From Methanobacteriota archaeon (GTDB lineage Archaea > Thermoplasmatota > E2 > DHVEG-1): 6,127 nucleotides of DNA. The position numbers and the translations under genes were made by a program. This document shows positions 1-5,765 of this stretch, piece after piece; the first letter of the stretch is position 1; each line of letters starts with the position of its first letter. Where the stretch lies: NCBI GenBank assembly GCA_026394435.1, contig JAPKYG010000146.1:1-6127 (forward strand). Direction: 5' to 3'. The notes below the pieces were generated by a model, which was given only the letters and a program-made list of their open reading frames with translations, was not told the DNA's origin and searched no databases.

Positions 1-1047
1 AATGAAGAGGAGTCCACCACTCAACGTTGGTGAGCTAATATCGCAGGTGCCACCAACCTTTGTTTCCCAGATGAGATTACCGGTACTGGCAGTCAGTGCA
101 TACACATACCCGGAGGTATCTGCAATAAACACCTGTCCATTGTGATACGCGTTAAACGACAACGAACCTGCGCGGAGGTGGTAACTCCAGAGCAGCTGTC
201 CGTCACTTTCACTGAACGCATTCATCGAATTGTCATAATAGATTGCCAAAAAAATACGTCCCTGACCATCTGCGGTGATGGAATTATCCCATGGACCCGC
301 AGATAAGGAAACATTCCATTGTTCATGGCCATTATTGGCGTTTATTTTATACAATCTACCCACGTTATAATCGTCCCAGAAAGCACCGTAGACAGCGTTA
401 TCCTTCAGCATCGGTTTATTCGGACATACACTGAACCCTGTCGGATAGATCCAGTTGATACTCCCATCAATCTTATTCAACGCATACATTTTTGTCTCAT
501 AAAAACCAGAACAAAAATATATCTTGAATTCATCATATTGGATTGATTCTGCAATACCACCGTAAATAGGCGTTTTCCAAAGTTGTTCTCCGGTGAACCT
601 GTCAAATGCATACATGTATTCATTATCTGGATCATAACCGTGGGTACAAGTCCCAATGTACACTACGTCGCCATCGACAACCGGGCCGACATACCCTGGT
701 CCTGTATACTTACTCCATATAATTTCCCCATTGGTTGTGTCAACTGCAAAGATTTTATCATGACCATCTCCATGAGTACTACAGGAACCAATATACGCTA
801 TGTCGTTGGCATAGGTCACTGCAGATTCCTCATAGTTTGTACCAGTCGTATTTGCTTTCCAGAGCAATTCATGACCATACGCGACACCTGAGGTGTTCAT
901 AGTAATAATTACCTCAGAGCTGAAATCAAAGAGCATGAGAGGTTGCGGTTCTGTTTGTACAATCGCAGAGTCAATGAAAACTGCTTCCGCACCAAGGGAA
1001 AAAACTCCAATGACTACGATAAAGATACTACTCAATTTCTTATACAA
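1..1047 (-). CDS. secreted PQQ-repeat beta-propeller protein (partial)
   Basis: The minus strand is open from a TTG start at 1047 to the left window edge (349 codons visible, no stop), so the C-terminus is missing. The N-terminus has a signal peptide: MYKK, a hydrophobic stretch, then GAEA as a likely cleavage site near residue 20. After it come about six PQQ/quinoprotein-type blades, each with a strand such as VVYIGT, IYFCSG or VFIADT, then YALxxxTG or FAVDTTNG, then a Trp strand (EIIWSK, EQLWKT, SINWIY, HEQWNV, QLLWSY, NLIWET). That repeating 'D/N-x-x-x-G-x-x-x-W' pattern is the hallmark of PQQ propellers such as BamB and quinoprotein dehydrogenases. No enzymatic residues could be assigned, so a structural or binding role at the cell surface is as likely as PQQ-dependent catalysis. 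TTG is chosen because AAGGGAG sits six bases upstream, a TATA box lies further up, and no in-frame ATG gives an equally good signal peptide. It is transcribed divergently from the C25 peptidase gene. Confidence 0.88.
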   Translation of the reverse strand, partial: MYKKLSSIFIVVIGVFSLGAEAVFIDSAIVQTEPQPLMLFDFSSEVIITMNTSGVAYGHELLWKANTTGTNYEESAVTYANDIAYIGSCSTHGDGHDKIFAVDTTNGEIIWSKYTGPGYVGPVVDGDVVYIGTCTHGYDPDNEYMYAFDRFTGEQLWKTPIYGGIAESIQYDEFKIYFCSGFYETKMYALNKIDGSINWIYPTGFSVCPNKPMLKDNAVYGAFWDDYNVGRLYKINANNGHEQWNVSLSAGPWDNSITADGQGRIFLAIYYDNSMNAFSESDGQLLWSYHLRAGSLSFNAYHNGQVFIADTSGYVYALTASTGNLIWETKVGGTCDISSPTLSGGLLFI

Positions 1048-1053
1048 GGTAGG

Positions 1054-1060
1054 CTCCCTT
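1054..1060 (-). promoter_or_regulatory. ribosome binding site deciding the TTG start
   Basis: On the minus strand AAGGGAG ends six bases before the TTG at 1047. It is the only Shine-Dalgarno-like purine run near the signal-peptide-encoding start, and it supports the non-ATG start of the PQQ-propeller gene. Confidence 0.55.
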
Positions 1061-1106
1061 AACCAGCAACAATATTCGATCCAATGAGATATTATACATC
1101 TAGAGC

Positions 1107-1115
1107 CTATATAAA
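1107..1115 (-). promoter_or_regulatory. archaeal TATA box of the PQQ-propeller gene
   Basis: The minus strand reads TTTATATAG. With the usual archaeal spacing of about 25-27 bases, transcription would start near 1085, giving a leader of roughly 38 bases that contains the AAGGGAG ribosome site. Confidence 0.6.
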
Positions 1116-1192
1116 TATTATTCACTAAAAAAATAAAGCATGCACCGAGAAAAGAAGACTCGTCTCTCTCGAAAAAACAACGTTAATCATAG

Positions 1193-1245
1193 TTTGAACA
1201 AAAGGAGTAGTAAATCATTGAAATGGGTTCGATGATATGTTCAAA
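1193..1245. repeat. inverted repeat TTTGAACA/TGTTCAAA in the divergent promoter region
   Basis: TTTGAACA at 1193-1200 is matched by its exact reverse complement TGTTCAAA at 1238-1245, with 37 bases between. It lies between the two divergent promoters and upstream of the peptidase promoter, so it could be a pair of half-sites for a regulator. An 8-bp match in AT-rich DNA may be chance. Apart from this repeat, the promoter elements and a weak CGAGA/TCTCG repeat at 1146-1171, I see nothing in 1048-1296. Confidence 0.3.
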
Positions 1246-1262
1246 TCCCAGGGGATACAAAG

Positions 1263-1288
1263 ATTATTAATATCCTTTTCTTTATAAA
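1263..1288 (+). promoter_or_regulatory. promoter region of the C25 peptidase gene (two TATA candidates)
   Basis: Two AT-rich boxes precede the ATG at 1297. ATTATTAATAT at 1263-1273, preceded by purine-rich ACAAAG that could serve as a BRE, would place transcription start near 1293-1298 and give a leaderless mRNA. TTTATAAA at 1281-1288 is the better TATA match but predicts a start near 1311, downstream of ATG 1297; it would fit only the in-frame ATG at 1321, which gives a signal peptide lacking its positively charged end. The upstream box with leaderless translation from 1297 is preferred. No Shine-Dalgarno sequence precedes 1297, in agreement with that. Confidence 0.45.
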
Positions 1289-1296
1289 TATACGTA

Positions 1297-1506
1297 ATGA
1301 AAACACTAGCTGCTCTCTTCATGGTTCTTCTTCTCCTTCTTTCTGCCATACAAGTGCAGAGCAACACACAAGATGATACCATCTACGATCCAACAGAACT
1401 TTCTTATGAGCGATCCACCCGCTTATCCATCGCAGACGCCCTGATCGTACCTGATAATAACCCATTTTTTTTGTCTCATGAGTACAAGTGTTGCGTGTTG
1501 GTATGA
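1297..1506 (+). CDS. N-terminal signal-peptide segment of the C25 peptidase, separated by a frameshift
   Basis: This 69-codon frame begins with a clear Sec signal peptide: MKTLAALF, a leucine-rich core, and VQS as a probable cleavage site near residue 22. It continues with an acidic, secreted-looking stretch (NTQDDTIYDPTELSYE) and ends at TGA 1504. The last residues (SHEYKCCVLV) look like out-of-frame sequence. The following 705-codon frame lacks any export signal or ribosome site, so this fragment is read as the 5' end of the same gene. Frame 1 is open to 1503 and the frame of the long body is open from 1445, so the switch must fall in 1445-1503, which contains a run of eight T. As a stand-alone product it would be a meaningless short exported peptide. 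Confidence 0.7.
   Translation: MKTLAALFMVLLLLLSAIQVQSNTQDDTIYDPTELSYERSTRLSIADALIVPDNNPFFLSHEYKCCVLV
1465..1472 (+). other. T8 homopolymer, probable frameshift site
   Basis: Eight consecutive T lie in the only stretch where the signal-peptide frame and the peptidase frame are both open. Reading seven T joins them as ...DNNPFF-CLMSTSVACWYD, giving one protein of about 765 residues. The shift needed is +1 (or -2). It could be a sequencing or assembly error in the homopolymer, a real mutation, or transcriptional slippage, and the sequence alone cannot tell these apart. Confidence 0.65.
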
Positions 1507-3595
1507 CAAAGCAGCGAATACCACCGGGTTAATCCCGTTGCTGGTCCAGCACGAAGGCAATCTCAACGACGCGCAGACACGATTCCTTGAGACGTATTTT
1601 TCCTCAAATAACCACAGCCTTCTCATTCTCGGTGAACACCTTAATACTTCCTATCCTACCACAGAAATATTAGGCTCCCCATCCACAGTTGCCTTAACTC
1701 TTGCTGCACAAGCGTTTACGACAGCACCAATCGTTCTCATCATCCCCTACGACACAGAGGGTGCTTACCTGCTCAGTCTCCTTGCAACACCGCTCGCAAG
1801 CTACCTCAACATGCCGATTCTCGTCTACGACAACAACGACGCAGCGCTTCAAACTGTCTGCACACAGCTACAAACAACCCAAGCCTATCTCATTGGAGAT
1901 ATCGCTCTCAACCTCACCAATGTCACTGTGATACCTCTAATTGATGAAGAAGCAATCACCAACGCTATCCTCACCGTTATTAAAGAACAATTTGGCGCAA
2001 TCAACTATCTTACCATGACCAACCCATCTGATGTTATCCCACCAGCGGTCATCAACACAACGAAAATACAAATAACCGACCATATTACAAATAAAAAAAT
2101 CATCATTCTGAGCAAAGAATTTGATGTAATTGGAAATGATACCCGAGAGTATAATATAGCCATCCCCAAAGGTATTAATCGAGTGCATATCTCTGGAGAA
2201 ATTCTTCAAAAAGAAAGACTGTTTTTTCAACGCTTCTCTCCAATCGTTCCCCTTATTTTCATGACCCTTACTAATGCACAAGGATATATCGTCGCCTACG
2301 CCAACAGCATGGGCTATGATTTCGGAAACACATATCTCGAAACACTCACGTGCAATGCGTCAGGAGCATACACCCTGCAGGTGAGGGTATTTAATGGGAT
2401 AAAAGGTGGCTTCTTCATCCAGCGGGGAATATCTTTGTTCGATGCTGATATCAATATCACCGCAACCATCACCGCATTAGGAAACCCGCATCTCCCGCTT
2501 ATCCCAAATCTTTCCATTATCGCACCGTATCTCACTGCAGCCCACGGTGGACTCATTATCGCCAACACCACCTGGGAGATCACCGATGCATCCTACGCAT
2601 CAGCTGCCCAAGGTTCAGGGGCCGGCCCCTGGTACAATGAATCGTTACATCCCTTCACGAACAAGAAAGTCAACGCAACATTACAACAACTCAATAGAAC
2701 GTTAGACGCTCTTGACACCCATGATCTTCTCAGTGGATATCTCAACGGGCCAGCCTGGCTTGCTATTCTTGCTGATACCACCATGATTCCGATGTACTAC
2801 TTCGGCCCCTCGCAAGAAGATATCCCTGACCGAGGATTGCCATCAGATAACCCCTATTCACTCAACGAGAATCTTTCAGTGGGGCGTCTTATCGGCTGGG
2901 ATATACAAGATGTTACTGTCTTAATCGCACGGACGTTCTTCTATGAAACCCTCTGCGGTCAACCAGAAAACCCAGAGGATTGGCATCATCGATTCAGTTT
3001 CGTCTTTGGAGAAGGATTTGGTGAGACTGGAGGAATCTTCCATCAGGTCCCCTATGCCAAAGAAATCAGGAACTACGGGTTTACCTCAAAAGTCTATGGT
3101 GACTTCCAAATTGCGGATTTGTTGCACGTCTATACCGGCGCAAACTACATCGAATACCTCGGTCATGGCGACTGGTTTTGGTTTCCTGCATCACTCTACG
3201 GGTTTGATATGTATTCAAAAGCTGTGGATGTCGCCCATGCAAAGAACTGGGTGTACGACAAACCAAGCATCTTCCTGACCTCAGCGTGTTTGATGGGACG
3301 AACCGATGGTCTCCCCCCCCAAATGAACATAGGACTTGCCGTGCTTCATGCCGGCTGTAACGGCTTTGTGGGAGCAACAAGAGAAACCAGTCAGGAATCT
3401 GGTCTTACTACTCTGGAAAATCATTTAATCGTCGATAACTGGAGTCTTGGAGAAGCATTGCGCGGTGAAAAACGAGTTGATGCAGAACCACCGACCTTTT
3501 ACGTTCGCGTGTTGTACGGTGATCCTGCATTCAATCCCTATGAGCCACAGCATGGATTCAGCAATCAAGGAAGACCGGTATTCATAGAAACATAA
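1478..3595 (+). CDS. secreted C25-family (gingipain-like) cysteine peptidase, main body
   Basis: This 705-residue frame begins at an internal ATG without a ribosome site; the true gene very probably starts at 1297 (add 60 to residue numbers). Residues about 45-150 form an alternating strand-helix region (ILGSPSTVALTLAAQAF, MPILVYDNND, TQAYLIGDIAL) reminiscent of cell-wall-binding repeat 2 domains. Residues about 190-333 are strand-rich and may be a beta-sandwich insertion. From about 340 the peptidase C25 domain shows its usual landmarks: PSDN (455-458), VGRL (468-471), YLGHGDW with the candidate catalytic His 563, and TSACLMG with the candidate catalytic Cys 604, 41 residues later, then GFVGATRETS, SLGEALRG and YGDPAFNPY. 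In gingipains these His and Cys residues perform hydrolysis after Lys or Arg; the specificity here cannot be read. Many N-x-S/T sequons suit an exported glycoprotein. There is no C-terminal membrane anchor or sorting domain, so it may be released. Confidence 0.87.
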   Translation: MSTSVACWYDKAANTTGLIPLLVQHEGNLNDAQTRFLETYFSSNNHSLLILGEHLNTSYPTTEILGSPSTVALTLAAQAFTTAPIVLIIPYDTEGAYLLSLLATPLASYLNMPILVYDNNDAALQTVCTQLQTTQAYLIGDIALNLTNVTVIPLIDEEAITNAILTVIKEQFGAINYLTMTNPSDVIPPAVINTTKIQITDHITNKKIIILSKEFDVIGNDTREYNIAIPKGINRVHISGEILQKERLFFQRFSPIVPLIFMTLTNAQGYIVAYANSMGYDFGNTYLETLTCNASGAYTLQVRVFNGIKGGFFIQRGISLFDADINITATITALGNPHLPLIPNLSIIAPYLTAAHGGLIIANTTWEITDASYASAAQGSGAGPWYNESLHPFTNKKVNATLQQLNRTLDALDTHDLLSGYLNGPAWLAILADTTMIPMYYFGPSQEDIPDRGLPSDNPYSLNENLSVGRLIGWDIQDVTVLIARTFFYETLCGQPENPEDWHHRFSFVFGEGFGETGGIFHQVPYAKEIRNYGFTSKVYGDFQIADLLHVYTGANYIEYLGHGDWFWFPASLYGFDMYSKAVDVAHAKNWVYDKPSIFLTSACLMGRTDGLPPQMNIGLAVLHAGCNGFVGATRETSQESGLTTLENHLIVDNWSLGEALRGEKRVDAEPPTFYVRVLYGDPAFNPYEPQHGFSNQGRPVFIET

Positions 3596-3621
3596 AAAAT
3601 TTTATTGACAGTTGAAAGGAA

Positions 3622-3715
3622 AAGTGGACGTAAAATAGAGAAAGGTATTGAGCTGGTGGAGGCGAAGAGGAAAAAATGGAAAAACCATACTCCCTCGTAT
3701 TTTACGTCCTCACTT
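3622..3715 (+). repeat. long imperfect stem-loop downstream of the peptidase gene
   Basis: GGACGTAAAATA at 3626-3637 is the exact reverse complement of TATTTTACGTCC at 3698-3709. The pairing extends outward through AAGTG/CACTT with a two-base bulge and inward through GAG/CTC with one bulged G, about 19 pairs in all, enclosing roughly 53 bases. Inside, GGTAT/ATACT and ATGG-AAAAA-CCAT can pair further. It begins 27 bases after the peptidase stop, so it may protect or end that mRNA, be a structured small RNA, or be a remnant of a small inverted-repeat element. Only a four-T tract precedes it and no oligo-T follows, which argues against a simple terminator. Confidence 0.6.
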
Positions 3716-3727
3716 AACAATTGTTAA
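3714..3727. promoter_or_regulatory. perfect 14-bp palindrome, candidate operator
   Basis: TTAACAATTGTTAA is a perfect palindrome. It abuts the right arm of the stem-loop and lies seven bases upstream of a TATA-like box at 3734-3740, where a repressor or activator site would be expected. It is composed mostly of A and T, so chance occurrence cannot be excluded. Confidence 0.4.
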
Positions 3728-3733
3728 TTCTAG

Positions 3734-3740
3734 TTTATAT
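3734..3740 (+). promoter_or_regulatory. TATA-like box, possible start of a leader or small RNA
   Basis: TTTATAT would direct transcription from about 3764. The next gene starts at 3959, so this promoter would yield either a 195-base leader for the CBS gene or a separate short RNA ending at the pyrimidine tract 3871-3907. I find no convincing coding frame in 3764-3958, and nothing recognisable as a known RNA class. Confidence 0.35.
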
Positions 3741-3870
3741 GACTTTCGCTTTTTAGGGTCATCAAAGAGGAAAAAACGACTCATTCACCGGCCAGAACAA
3801 GGAAATTGAGGTAAAAAGATCCTAATTTTAAACGAACACAACTAATACTTACCATATTGGAAATGAGAGA

Positions 3871-3907
3871 CCTTCTCCCCTTCCTTTTTTCACTCCTCCT
3901 TTCTCTC
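3871..3907 (+). terminator. pyrimidine tract with T6, candidate archaeal terminator
   Basis: Thirty-six of 37 bases are C or T, including six T at 3885-3890. Archaeal transcription commonly ends at oligo-T-rich tracts without a hairpin, and this one lies just upstream of the TATA box of the CBS gene, where it would isolate that gene from upstream readthrough. Confidence 0.4.
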
Positions 3908-3917
3908 GTAACAAACA

Positions 3918-3924
3918 TTTATAA
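3918..3924 (+). promoter_or_regulatory. TATA box and short leader of the CBS gene
   Basis: TTTATAA, preceded by A-rich ACAAACA as a possible BRE, predicts transcription start near 3945-3950. The resulting leader of about 10 bases contains GTGAT at 3949-3953, a partial match to the archaeal anti-Shine-Dalgarno, five bases before ATG 3959. Confidence 0.6.
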
Positions 3925-3958
3925 CTCTCTCTTCTATCCTGAAGAGAAGTGATTTATT

Positions 3959-5053
3959 ATGGTTTCAGCCCAAGACATCCTTATAACAGAGGTGGTAAAA
4001 AGAGATGCAAACGACAACTTCTCCCAAGTCATAAACCTATTCAACAATACTGATGCCATCGTCATCACTGATCATGGCAAATACCATGGAATGCTTTTAA
4101 AACGAACCCTCATGGAACCAACGGTGACCTTGCAAACAAAACTCCATACCATGCTTTCTCACACACCGAAACTTACCCCCACAACACTTGTGGAAGAAAT
4201 CGCTCGTGTCATGGTTGAAAATAACGTCTACTATCTTCCTGTCCTTGACAACGACACACTCCTCGGTATTGTCACCGCGGACGATGTCGTCAAAAAACTC
4301 ACGGAACAAAACATCGGAACGCAACCAATTAAAACCATCATGTGCACCAAACCTCTGTCCGTAAGCCCACATGAGACTATCGGAAAAGTCCTTCACCTGT
4401 TCCGACAAGAAAATATTTCATACCTTGCGGTCGTTGATCATAATAACGTCGTCGGTGCAATCACCATTAACACCATCATTAACAACGTCCTGCATACACC
4501 AGGCAATGTCGAAGGACGCGACGGTTTCGAATCAGAAAAAAGACAAAAACTTGACCTCCCCGCAAAAACTATCATGCAAGAACAACCCTTGCTCTTATCA
4601 CCAGAAACTACTATCCGGGATGTCCACACCAAGATGCACAAATCCGAGCTCCCTGGGATACTCATCGGAAAAGAAAACCATCTGCACGGCATCGTCACGC
4701 ATAAAGAATTTCTCGCACCATACGCAGGATTCGAAAAAGAAGAAACCATCGCCATTCAATTCCATCACCGAAACAACAAAGTCGAAGGTTTCGATAAAGA
4801 ACAAACAGTCCAATTCCTGAGAGAAGAATTCTTGAAAAACTACGAAAAATACCTTGTGGTCGGCTACCTCCATGTCTCCCTTGAGCAGCACAAAGAAATC
4901 AAACAAGGACTCTTCAGAGTCGTCTGCGAAATGAAACTTTCTGGAAAACCTGGTGTCTTCTATGCGACCCAAGAGGGTTACGGTCCTATGCAGGCAATGA
5001 GAAATGCGTTCCTCGCCATCGAACATCAAATCAACAAAGTAAAAAAAACCTAA
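3959..5053 (+). CDS. four-CBS protein with C-terminal HPF/RaiA-like domain
   Basis: The 364-residue soluble protein has four CBS motifs, i.e. two Bateman modules, at about residues 5-52, 60-115, 124-178 and 202-256. Characteristic pieces are VYYLPVLDNDTLLGIVTADDV (second copy, 90-110, best conserved), ISYLAVVDHNNVVGAITI (153-170) and PGILIGKENHLHGIVTHKEF (232-251). CBS pairs typically bind AMP, ADP, ATP or SAM. Residues 262-364 carry no CBS motif; their predicted order is strand (TIAIQFHH), helix (KEQTVQFLREEFLKNYEKY), strand (LVVGYLHVSL), strand (FRVVCEMKLS), strand (VFYATQEG), helix (PMQAMRNAFLAIEHQINKVKK). That beta-alpha-beta-beta-beta-alpha order, the length of about 100 and the final 'YxxMxxAxxxIExQxxKxK' helix fit the HPF/RaiA ribosome hibernation domain. 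The inference is a nucleotide-responsive ribosome-binding factor. The CBS call is firm and the HPF call rests on pattern alone. It is monocistronic with its own promoter. Confidence 0.88.
   Translation: MVSAQDILITEVVKRDANDNFSQVINLFNNTDAIVITDHGKYHGMLLKRTLMEPTVTLQTKLHTMLSHTPKLTPTTLVEEIARVMVENNVYYLPVLDNDTLLGIVTADDVVKKLTEQNIGTQPIKTIMCTKPLSVSPHETIGKVLHLFRQENISYLAVVDHNNVVGAITINTIINNVLHTPGNVEGRDGFESEKRQKLDLPAKTIMQEQPLLLSPETTIRDVHTKMHKSELPGILIGKENHLHGIVTHKEFLAPYAGFEKEETIAIQFHHRNNKVEGFDKEQTVQFLREEFLKNYEKYLVVGYLHVSLEQHKEIKQGLFRVVCEMKLSGKPGVFYATQEGYGPMQAMRNAFLAIEHQINKVKKT
5041..5048 (-). terminator. oligo-T terminator of the OsmC-methyltransferase unit
   Basis: The minus strand carries eight consecutive T, 37 bases beyond the methyltransferase stop and inside the last codons of the convergent CBS gene. 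Oligo-T tracts of this length commonly end archaeal transcripts. Confidence 0.45.
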
Positions 5054-5084
5054 ACAAGAACTAGTGACAACAAAAGATAATTCC

Positions 5085-5747
5085 TTACTTTTTTATTGCC
5101 ACTACAACCTTCACCGGTAATCCCCACAGAGACAGATCTGCGATATCTACCGGTTGAAAACCAGCGGCAAAAACTGCTTCTTCAACGAAAATTGGTCGGC
5201 AATCAACCAACCGAGGAAACCATCGATGCGCCCATTCATATATCCTAATCATCACCTTAAAATCCTGTTTTTTTGATAATGAAACCACTCCAATTCGTCC
5301 ATTGTTTCGAAGAACTCGATGACACTCAGATAACAGTATGGGGATCTCTGGGGTATCAAAAAGCTCGAGGGTAAAATTCATTATTACTGCATCAACCAGA
5401 TTATCATTAAATGGAAGATGTATCGCATCACCACATCGAAGGCCAACACGATCTGTAAACCCTGCGATTTTCACTTTTTCTTGTGCAACCTCACACATGG
5501 CCTCTGAGATATCAATTCCGTAAACCCTCCCATGAGGACCGGCTAATTCGGCTAGGTTCAGAAGACACGATCCTGTTCCAAAACCAATCTCAAGCAACTG
5601 TTCTCCTTCTTGAACACGAAGCTTTTGTACACACACCTCCCAGCACTTCTTCTCAGACATCCCAGCCAGAAGATCATACCATCGACTTATCTGATTGTAA
5701 AACGCTTTTGCTTCCTCCCGTGTTCGAGTTACCCTGCTGATTTCCAT
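5085..5747 (-). CDS. UbiE-like class I SAM-dependent methyltransferase
   Basis: The 220-residue protein has the class I (Rossmann-like) methyltransferase layout. YNQISRWYDLL at 17-27 matches the N-terminal segment typical of the UbiE/MenG and phospholipid methyltransferase group. Motif I, LEIGFGTGS (52-60), binds S-adenosylmethionine; GIDIS (77-81) supplies the acidic residue for the ribose; GDAIHLPF (106-113) contacts the adenine; VDAVIMNFTLELF and ECHRVLRNNGRIGVV (141-155) are motif IV-like and post-motif strands. The acceptor cannot be named: quinone precursors, lipids, or small metabolites such as arsenite are all possible, although the cysteine pattern of arsenite methyltransferases was not recognised. 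The start at 5747 follows the OsmC stop by 17 bases, with only a weak GGTTGATG ribosome site, so the two genes are probably co-transcribed and translation may be coupled. Confidence 0.85.
   Translation of the reverse strand: MEISRVTRTREEAKAFYNQISRWYDLLAGMSEKKCWEVCVQKLRVQEGEQLLEIGFGTGSCLLNLAELAGPHGRVYGIDISEAMCEVAQEKVKIAGFTDRVGLRCGDAIHLPFNDNLVDAVIMNFTLELFDTPEIPILLSECHRVLRNNGRIGVVSLSKKQDFKVMIRIYEWAHRWFPRLVDCRPIFVEEAVFAAGFQPVDIADLSLWGLPVKVVVAIKK
5089..5094 (+). terminator. T6 tract, candidate terminator of the CBS gene
   Basis: Six consecutive T on the plus strand lie 35 bases after the CBS stop, within the final codons of the convergent methyltransferase gene. Together with the opposite T8 at 5041-5048 it forms a compact back-to-back termination zone for the converging genes. 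Confidence 0.4.
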
Positions 5748-5765
5748 CGCATCAACCTAGGTCCA

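Noticed and set aside
319..1087. Plus-strand frames of 64-102 codons across the left part
   Set aside because: They overlap the PQQ-propeller gene on the other strand, whose translation shows regular blade motifs throughout; the plus-strand products show none.
1238..1250. TGTTCAAATCCCA resembles a tRNA T-arm loop
   Set aside because: No matching acceptor, D or anticodon stems could be laid out around it; the same bases are better explained as one arm of the TTTGAACA/TGTTCAAA repeat or as chance.
3313..3320. C8 homopolymer in the peptidase gene as a second frameshift site
   Set aside because: The reading frame continues unchanged across it with conserved C25 sequence on both sides (SACLMG before, GFVGATRETS after).
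3676..3717. A 13-residue frame (MEKPYSLVFYVLT) with GAGG five bases upstream
   Set aside because: It is very short, its second half coincides with the stem-loop arm, and no promoter clearly serves it; there is no basis for calling a peptide gene.
3665..3776. Direct repeat AAGAGGAAAAAA at 3665-3676 and 3765-3776, exactly 100 bases apart
   Set aside because: It is a low-complexity purine run; two copies in AT-rich intergenic DNA are not enough to claim a repeat element.
4598..5029. A 143-codon minus-strand frame opposite the CBS gene
   Set aside because: It is the antisense shadow of the CBS/HPF-like coding sequence, rich in Phe and Asp from reversed Lys/Glu codons, with no family resemblance.
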